Assembly: GCA_015057205.1 (NCBI GenBank) | Contig: SVEW01000101.1 | Span: forward strand, 3,168-8,266 | Reading direction: 5' to 3' | Length of the DNA: 5,099 nucleotides | From: Lachnospiraceae bacterium | GTDB lineage: Bacteria; Bacillota; Clostridia; Lachnospirales; Lachnospiraceae | Shown: in pieces, positions 1-5,000 of the stretch | Layout: every line of letters starts with the position of its first letter | Position numbering within the stretch: position 1 is the stretch's first letter | Position numbers and translations under genes: made by a program | The notes under the pieces: model-generated | Databases searched by the model: none | Told to the model about the DNA's origin: nothing | The model's input: the letters and a program-made list of their open reading frames with translations, nothing else

Positions 1-202
1 AAAGAAGTGTGCTGAGACAGAAAAGAAGTGTGCTGAGACAGAAAAGAAGTGTGCTGAGACAGAAAAGAAGTGTGCTGAGACAGAAAAGAAGTGTGCTGCG
101 ATGGAAAAGGAGCGCGTTGCTACGCAGCAGCTGATTGGTGAGAAAGAGGCAGAAATCGAGCGTTTAAAGAAGCAAATTCAGGAGCTGGAAAAACATATAT
201 AG
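1..202 (+). CDS. C-terminal part of a charged coiled-coil protein with a heptad tandem repeat (5' end outside the window)
   Basis: Open reading frame that enters from the left edge (first full codon at 2) and ends at TAG 200-202; 66 residues are visible. It begins with four perfect copies of the seven-residue unit KKCAETE (2-85) and a fifth, diverged copy KKCAAME (86-106). A Glu/Lys/Gln-rich tail follows, including the stretch EIERLKKQIQELEK, whose spacing of Ile/Leu fits a coiled coil. No catalytic domain is visible, so function cannot be assigned from what is here. Rpn-family (PD-(D/E)XK nuclease, putative transposase) proteins of gut Firmicutes often end in this sort of charged helical tail, which makes that family a guess, but many other proteins also end this way. 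An intrinsic terminator follows 13 bases after the stop, so this is the last gene of its transcript. That it is coding is well supported; identity is not. Confidence 0.75.
   Translation, partial: KKCAETEKKCAETEKKCAETEKKCAETEKKCAAMEKERVATQQLIGEKEAEIERLKKQIQELEKHI
2..106 (+). repeat. 21-bp tandem repeat inside coding sequence, 4 perfect copies plus 1 diverged
   Basis: The unit starts AAGAAGTGTGCTGAG and is 21 bp long. Copies lie at 2-22, 23-43, 44-64 and 65-85 without a mismatch; the copy at 86-106 keeps the first 12 bases and then diverges. The array touches the left window edge, so the true copy number is unknown. As 21 is a multiple of three, gain or loss of units keeps the reading frame and only changes the length of the helical tail. 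Confidence 0.95.
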
Positions 203-215
203 ATTCATAAAAACG

Positions 216-250
216 AATACCTGGCATGGAGAGCTGGGTATTTATTTTTT
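216..250 (+). terminator. Rho-independent terminator after the coiled-coil gene
   Basis: The arms AATACCTGGC (216-225) and GCTGGGTATT (233-242) form a 10-bp stem, with two G-T wobbles in the middle, around a 7-base loop. A T-rich tract TATTTTTT (243-250) follows directly. It lies 13 bases after the stop of the upstream gene, where an intrinsic terminator is expected. The A-rich stretch before the stem would give some activity on the other strand as well. Confidence 0.8.
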
Positions 251-265
251 AATAGGAAATATGAA

Positions 266-294
266 TTGCCTGTGTAGAAGGGGAATGTTACAAT
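266..294 (+). promoter_or_regulatory. Probable sigma-A promoter for the NUDIX/isochorismatase/Sel1 cluster
   Basis: A -35-like TTGCCT (266-271) is followed by a 17-base spacer and a -10-like TACAAT (289-294). TG one base before the -10 hexamer (286-287) makes it an extended -10 element. Transcription would start near 300-302, about 35 bases before the first start codon. It lies directly after the upstream terminator and before a run of tightly spaced genes, which is the expected place. Called by eye only. Confidence 0.6.
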
Positions 295-336
295 AGAAGA
301 GATAATGAAGGTTTGACATATAAGGATGGAGGGTGT

Positions 337-598
337 ATGAAAAAAGACATGTCGGTGCCTTGCGGAGATGGTTTTATCAATCTTCGCGTGGGTGCAATTA
401 TTATGAAAAAAGGAAAAATCCTTATGGTAGGCAACCATATTGTGCCGGGCTATCTGTACACCGTTGGAGGGCGACCATGAGGAGTTTATGCGTTGGATTG
501 ACATAGATGACCCGATGCCATATTTCTCGGAGTTTTTCCGGACAGAGTTATTACAGCCTGTGGATACTGTGAAGTATTTTTTGACGGATGGAAGGTAG
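337..598 (+). pseudogene. NUDIX hydrolase pseudogene, internal deletion removes the Nudix box
   Basis: The first part, ATG 337 to TGA 478-480, encodes 47 residues ending in YLYTVGGRP. It resembles the N-terminal strand region of clostridial NUDIX hydrolases (CGDGFINLRVGAIIM, then the GGR that normally leads into the Nudix box). The reading then continues in the +2 frame from about 470 to TAG 596-598 (HEEFMRWIDIDDPMPYF, EFFRTELLQPVD), which resembles the C-terminal part of the same family. The catalytic box GX5EX7REUXEEXGU, with its metal-binding glutamates, is missing altogether. From my memory of family length, about 65-75 residues are gone and the frame is shifted at the junction. A GGAGGG (328-333) precedes ATG 337 closely; ATG 349 is an alternative start. 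Any product would be catalytically dead. The NUDIX identity is inferred from flanking motifs. Confidence 0.75.
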
Positions 599-604
599 AA
601 GCGT

Positions 605-1039
605 ATGAACGCCTTACTTATCATTGATATGCAGGAAAATTATTTTGAAAAACACGGCTACAACCGGGAGATAATTCCGAAAGTGAACCGCCGGATAGAG
701 GCAGCTACAACGCAGAAAGAGCTGGTTGTGTATGTAAAAAATATTGCCGGAACGGATTTCGCAGAGGGTTTGAAGGTGGTTAGCGAGGATGTTTTTATGA
801 AAAAAGCGCCGGATGCGTTTTCAAATCCGGAGCTTGATACTTTTTTAAAGAAAAATAAGGTGACTGTGGTGGAAGCCATAGGCATTGACGGAAATTGCTG
901 TGTGTATAAAACCGCTCTGGGAGCGGTCAGATGTGGATATGAGACGTATTTTAATCCGGAGTGTGTGGGGGCAAAAAGCGGAGCGGTGAAGCAGAAGGTG
1001 ATAGAAGAAATGCTGAAAAAAGGCATTCGTATAATTTAG
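605..1039 (+). CDS. Isochorismatase-family cysteine hydrolase
   Basis: A 144-residue protein of the isochorismatase-like alpha/beta hydrolase fold, a soluble cytoplasmic enzyme group that hydrolyses amides or vinyl ethers (nicotinamidase, isochorismatase, ureidoacrylate or carbamoyl amidohydrolases). The family triad is visible: Asp8 in LLIIDMQENYF, a Lys in FMKKAPDAF (Lys66 or Lys67), and the nucleophile Cys99 in GIDGNCCVYKTALGA. The usual cis-peptide region is the Gly-Ile before it. It is shorter than many members (about 170-200 residues) but no core element is missing. The substrate cannot be told from the sequence. The start at 605 is supported by GGAAGG (590-595), which overlaps the end of the NUDIX pseudogene six bases upstream. 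The Sel1 gene follows after 11 bases, so both probably share the transcript from the promoter at 266-294. Confidence 0.88.
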   Translation: MNALLIIDMQENYFEKHGYNREIIPKVNRRIEAATTQKELVVYVKNIAGTDFAEGLKVVSEDVFMKKAPDAFSNPELDTFLKKNKVTVVEAIGIDGNCCVYKTALGAVRCGYETYFNPECVGAKSGAVKQKVIEEMLKKGIRII

Positions 1040-1048
1040 GGAGGAAGG
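1039..1048 (+). promoter_or_regulatory. Strong ribosome binding site that fixes the Sel1 gene start
   Basis: GGGAGGAAGG begins on the last base of the isochorismatase stop codon and lies just before ATG 1051. The frame is open back to an ATG at 961, but that start lies deep inside the isochorismatase gene without a binding site, so 1051 is the chosen start. Confidence 0.8.
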
Positions 1049-1050
1049 AA

Positions 1051-1398
1051 ATGGGCTATTATAAACCATGCGAGGAACTGACAAGGTGCCACGCTTTGGA
1101 TGATTTTTGGAACAATAAAGAATTTGAAAAGTGGACGAAAGGCTATCTGGAGATAGCAGAAGAAACAGCCTACCCACTTGCGGAATGCCAGGTAGGTTAT
1201 GCCTATCTGGAGGGGATTGGCGTGGAAAAGGATTTGGAAAAGAGTCTTTACTGGACAAAACGTGCCGCTGAACATGGCGACCGGGACGGACAGTTTAATC
1301 TGGGCTGGATGTATGAAAAAGGGCTTGGAGTTGGGATGGATGTAAAAGAAGCGCTTTTTTGGTATGAAAAGGCAGCAGTACAGGAGCAGAAACAATGA
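1051..1398 (+). CDS. Small Sel1-repeat (TPR-like) protein
   Basis: A 115-residue protein. After an N-terminal segment of about 40 residues without recognised motif, two Sel1-like repeats follow. Repeat 1 (about residues 42-77) contains AECQVGYAYLEGIGV and KSLYWTKRAAEHGD. Repeat 2 (about 78-113) contains GQFNLGWMYEKGLGV and EALFWYEKAA. The spacing of LG..Y..G.GV..D...A..W..KAA is the Sel1 signature. Such helical repeats act as protein-binding scaffolds; no enzymatic residues, signal peptide or membrane segment are seen. Two repeats is short for the family and the C-terminus ends abruptly (VQEQKQ) right after repeat 2, so a truncated longer gene is possible. It is probably cotranscribed with the isochorismatase gene. 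Partner unknown. Confidence 0.85.
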   Translation: MGYYKPCEELTRCHALDDFWNNKEFEKWTKGYLEIAEETAYPLAECQVGYAYLEGIGVEKDLEKSLYWTKRAAEHGDRDGQFNLGWMYEKGLGVGMDVKEALFWYEKAAVQEQKQ

Positions 1399-1442
1399 AA
1401 TCTTTTAATGAATTGTATGACGGACTAAATAACATCGAATAG
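1395..1442 (+). pseudogene. 15-codon ORF overlapping the Sel1 stop (gene-start remnant?)
   Basis: ATG 1395-1397 overlaps the Sel1 stop codon TGA 1396-1398 (ATGA), the arrangement of translationally coupled genes. It reads MKSFNELYDGLNNIE and stops at TAG 1440-1442. It is too short to assign. It may be the first codons of a gene whose remainder was deleted, which fits the broken genes on either side, or a chance ORF. Confidence 0.25.
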
Positions 1443-1453
1443 CGGAGGATGGC

Positions 1454-1564
1454 ATGAAAATCGAACTGGACGTTAGAACAGAGGAAACGGTGGGGGCATT
1501 CTTTTTTTGGAAAATCAGGCATCCCAGAAGGTTCTGGAGAAAAACGGATAACTGGACATTTTAG
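1454..1564 (+). pseudogene. Broken ORF with C-terminal signature of a GNAT acetyltransferase
   Basis: ATG 1454 has a good GGAGG (1444-1448) five bases upstream and opens 36 codons (MKIELDVRTEETVGAF...) to TAG 1562-1564. In the frame one base away, after a run of seven T (1502-1508), the sequence reads LENQASQKVLEKNG (1507-1548) and then stops at TAA 1549-1551. The pattern N-x-x-S-x-K-V-L-E-K-N-G is characteristic of the last helix region of GNAT N-acetyltransferases, where a Phe normally follows. One extra T in the T-run would join the start to this motif, giving VGAFFFLENQASQ. The N-terminal acetyl-CoA-binding part (Q/R-x-x-G-x-G/A) is not seen, so at best a short relic of such a gene remains. 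GNAT identity rests on one motif. Confidence 0.45.
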
Positions 1565-1871
1565 GCACACTTTAATAAGCTATGGGCTTTATGAAAGTGG
1601 TAAGTCCTAAGCTATGAGTGGTTTTATGCTTCGAATATATTCGTGGTGATTGATTTTATCTGCGAGAACAACAGTAATAAGTTGTGTGATTCCAGCAAGA
1701 ATCAAATCAGCATGCATAGTCTCGATTCAAAATACATTTGCTGAGGTGGCAATGAAGGTCATCAGCATATAGTGAGTTTATAACCGCATTTGAAAAATAG
1801 AGGCAGTCGTTGTAGCTCCTAAAGAAATAATTTGGAAATTGCACTAATTTCAGAACAATGTGGAGAAAATG
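1565..1871. other. Region without a convincing gene; possible minus-strand relic
   Basis: All plus-strand frames are broken by stops. On the minus strand the frame from 1843 down to TAG 1609-1607 reads like protein with only two internal stops (1778-1780 and 1727-1729), including IFQMRL, MLMTFIATSANVF and a hydrophobic ADLILAGITQLITVVLADKI. I do not recognise a family; it may be an old pseudogene or chance. The region also holds a 9-bp direct repeat TAAGCTATG (1576-1584 and 1608-1616), a 12-bp palindrome CGAATATATTCG (1632-1643) and a weak AT-rich 6-bp hairpin (1835-1851). No tRNA or known RNA was seen. Confidence 0.5.
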
Positions 1872-1907
1872 TTAGAGAAGTGTTACAAAAATGTGGCACT
1901 TCTCTAA
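1872..1907. repeat. 36-bp inverted repeat / hairpin at the PFOR promoter
   Basis: The arms TTAGAGAAGTGTTAC (1872-1886) and GTGGCACTTCTCTAA (1893-1907) pair over 15 positions around the loop AAAAAT. The outer 11 bp are perfect (TTAGAGAAGTG/CACTTCTCTAA), the next two are G-T wobbles, the last two Watson-Crick. The right arm is followed by TTATTTTGTT and, on the other strand, the left arm by a T-rich stretch, so it could be a bidirectional terminator for the upstream region. Its right arm also covers the -35 zone of the PFOR promoter, so an operator role is possible. Confidence 0.7.
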
Positions 1908-1913
1908 TTATTT

Positions 1914-1922
1914 TGTTATAAT
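1914..1922 (+). promoter_or_regulatory. Extended -10 promoter for the PFOR gene
   Basis: TGTTATAAT carries a perfect -10 hexamer (1917-1922) with TG one base before it. No good -35 hexamer lies 16-18 bases upstream; TGGCAC (1894-1899) sits there instead, inside the inverted repeat, which is typical of promoters that lean on the extended -10. Transcription would start near 1929, giving a leader of about 88 bases. Confidence 0.65.
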
Positions 1923-1932
1923 AAGATGGAAG

Positions 1933-1990
1933 TGGTGCAATAGCACCAAAATGATAGTAAGAAGATTGCTTTGGGGTGGGAGAGACTCCC
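1933..1990 (+). promoter_or_regulatory. PFOR mRNA leader with two small hairpins
   Basis: Hairpin 1: TGGTGC (1933-1938), loop AATA, GCACCA (1943-1948). Hairpin 2: GGGAG (1978-1982), loop AGA, CTCCC (1986-1990), with an alternative pairing TTTGGG (1970-1975)/CCCAAA (1988-1993) that excludes it. No riboswitch class is recognised. They could stabilise the mRNA 5' end or be incidental. The A-rich stretch after them leaves the binding site GGAGGG (2002-2007) exposed. Confidence 0.4.
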
Positions 1991-2016
1991 AAAACAAAAA
2001 TGGAGGGAATGTTACA

Positions 2017-5000
2017 ATGAAAAAAACGATGGATGGAAATGAAGCAGCCGCATACGTGTCCTATGCGTTTACTGAGGTTGCTACCATTTACCCAATTACT
2101 CCGTCCTCACCAATGGCAGAGCACGTTGATGTGTGGGCGGCAAATGGAAAGAAGAATATGTTTGGTCAGACGGTACGTTTGGTAGAAATGCAGTCTGAAG
2201 CCGGTGCCTGTGGTGCCATGCACGGTTCTTTAGAGGCTGGTGCATTAACCACCAGTTATACCGCATCTCAGGGATTGATGCTTATGATTCCGCCAATGTA
2301 TCGTATTTCCGGTCAGTTGATGCCGGGTGTATTGCATGTGGCAGCAAGAACCGTTGGTACCCATGCATTCTCAATTTTTGGAGATCATTCCGACGTAATG
2401 GCTACCAGACAGACCGGATTTGCCATGCTTTCATCCGGAAGCGTGCAGGAAACCATGGATTTGGCAGGTGTAGCACATTTATCTGCAATTAAAGGACATG
2501 TGCCATTTTTACATTTCTTTGATGGATTTAGAACATCTCATGAATTACAGAAGATTGATGTCATCGACTATGATGATTTAGCGAAATTAGTAGATCAGAA
2601 GGAATTAACCAAATTCCGTAAGAACGCCTTGAATCCAGAGCATCCGGTACAGAGAAGTACCGTACAGAATCCGGATGTATTCTTCCAGGCAAGAGAAGCA
2701 AATAACCCGTATTATGAAGCACTTCCAATGATTGTGGAAGAGTATATGCAGGAAATCAATAAGATTACCGGTAGAGATTATCATCTGTTTAATTACTATG
2801 GTGATGAAGATGCTACGGATGTAGTAATTGCTATGGGTTCCGTAAGCGGTGTTGCCATGGAAGTGGTAGATTACTTAAGAAAACAGGGCAAGAAGGTAGG
2901 ATACTTACAGGTACATCTGTATCGTCCGTTTGATGTGAACTTCTTCTTAAGCAAAATGCCAAGCACTGTGAAACGTGTGGCGGTTCTTGATAGAACGAAA
3001 GAGTGTGGAGCGTTAGGCGAGCCGCTTTATTTGGATGTATGCGCTGCTTTTGCAAATAAGGCAGATGCTCCAAAGATTATTGGCGGACGTTATGGTCTTT
3101 CCAGCAAAGACGTAACACCGGCACAGCTATTGGCAGTGTATGAGAACCTTGCAAAATATGAGCCAAAGAATCACTTTACCGTTGGTATCGAAGATGACGT
3201 TACCTTCCATTCTTTGACCATGCCGGAGGAAGTAAATCTTTGCGATCCTTCCACCGTAAGCTGCAAGTTCTGGGGACTTGGATCCGACGGTACCGTTGGT
3301 GCCAACAAGAACTCCATTAAGATTATCGGTGATAATACGGATCAGTACGTACAGGCATATTTTGAGTATGACACCAAGAAATCCGGTGGTATTACCAAAT
3401 CTCACTTACGTTTCGGACATTCGCCGATTCGTGGAAGCTATTTGGTAAAACAGGCTGATTTCGTTGCCTGCCATAACCAGTCTTACATTCAGAAGTATGA
3501 CATTGTCAGCGAAATTAAAGAAGGCGGTGTGTTCTTATTAAATACCTTATGGAAGGATGAGGAGTTAAACGAGAAACTTCCTGCAAAGGTAAGACGTACC
3601 ATCGCTAAGAAACATATTAAATTCTACTGCATAGACGCAGTGGATATTGCAAAAGAAATCGGTCTTGGTAACCGTACCAATGCGATTTTGCAGGCTGCAT
3701 TCTTCAAACTTGCGAACATCATTCCGATTGATGATGCAGTGAAATACATGAAGGAAGCAATCGTTAAGAGCTACGGCCATAAGGGCGAGAAGGTTGTTAA
3801 CATGAACAACCAGGCAGTGGATGCCGGTGTGGATGCATTACGCGAAGTGAAGGTTCCGGCTGAGTGGGCTGATGCGAAGGACTGCTGCTGCGAAGAAAAG
3901 AAAGTTTGTACCTGTGGCGCAAGCGAAGAACTTGCTACCTACATTAAAGAAGTGCAGATTCCGGTGAATGCATTGAAAGGTGATGACCTTCCGGTCAGTG
4001 CTTTTAAGGATCATCCGGATGGAACCGTGCCACTTGGAACCAGTAAATTTGAGAAACGTGGCGTTTCCGTTGACGTTCCGGTATGGGATCAGACAAAGTG
4101 TATCCAGTGTAACCAGTGTTCCTTGGTATGTCCGCATGCCTGCGTTCGTCCATTCTTATTGACAGAGGAAGAAGCAAAGAACGCTCCGGAAGGATACAAG
4201 AGCTTACAGGCAACCGGCAAGGGTATGGAAGATTACAAGTTTGCCATTACCATTTCTCCGCTTGACTGTACCGGATGTGGAAGCTGTATCAAGAGTTGTC
4301 CGGTGGATGCATTGTCCTTCACCAGTCTTGAGAGCCAGGATGCAGAGGTTAAGAATTGGGACTACGCAGTGAAATTACCACATAAAGAGAACCCAATGGA
4401 TAAGTTTACCGTAAAAGGCAGCCAGTTCGAACAGCCACTTTTAGAGTTCTCCGGCGCTTGTGCAGGTTGTGGCGAGACAACCTATGCGAAGTTAATGACC
4501 CAGTTGTTCGGTGACAGAATGTATTTTGCCAATGCAACCGGATGTACCCAGGCTTGGGGGGCTGCTTGTCCGTCCGTTCCATATACCACCAACCAGGATG
4601 GAAGAGGACCGGCTTGGTCTAACTCCTTATTCGAGAACAACGCAGAGTTCTCCCTCGGTATGGTTTTGGCTGTAAAACAGCAGCGTGAGCGTTTGGCAAT
4701 GCAGATTCAGCACTTGAAAGAAGAGATTGGTTCTTCGGATGCTGCATTGACCAAAGCAATTGATGAATATCTTGAGAAGAAAGAGTGCATGGATTGCACC
4801 ATGAAGGTTAGCGACGAGCTGGTAAAAGCATTGGAAGCTTCTGACGTTAAGAGCGAGTACAAAGACTTCGTTTTGCAGAACAAAGAGCACTTAAGCAAGA
4901 AATCCATGTGGATGTACGGTGGAGACGGCTGGGCTTACGATATCGGCTACGGCGGACTTGACCATGTACTTGCAAGCGGGGAAGATGTAAACATCTTAAT

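Noticed and set aside
2..106. CRISPR array
   Set aside because: The repeats are directly joined without spacers, are 21 bp long and lie in an open reading frame; this is a coding tandem repeat.
205..624. Minus-strand ORF of 139 codons opposite the NUDIX region
   Set aside because: It runs across a terminator, a promoter and the NUDIX relic, has no binding site or family motif, and is best explained as a chance frame.
961..1050. Longer Sel1 protein starting at ATG 961
   Set aside because: That extension lies inside the isochorismatase gene, has no ribosome binding site and no family similarity; a strong GGGAGG stands before ATG 1051.
845..1570. Several minus-strand ORFs opposite the isochorismatase and Sel1 genes
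   Set aside because: Mirror frames of well-supported plus-strand genes; no motifs of their own.
1576..1616. 9-bp direct repeat TAAGCTATG as target-site duplication or attachment site
   Set aside because: The copies are only 32 bp apart with no element between them and no integrase or transposase nearby; probably chance.
1894..1910. Sigma-54 promoter (TGGCAC as -24 element)
   Set aside because: The -12 element with GC at the right distance is missing (TAATT instead), while a perfect extended -10 lies close by.
1911..1930. Rex (redox) operator at TTGTTATAATAAG
   Set aside because: Only one half site (TTGTTA) is present; the matching TAACAA half is absent.
2831..4907. Minus-strand ORFs and a 60-codon plus-strand ORF within PFOR
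   Set aside because: The PFOR frame is open and motif-rich throughout; these are shadows in other frames.
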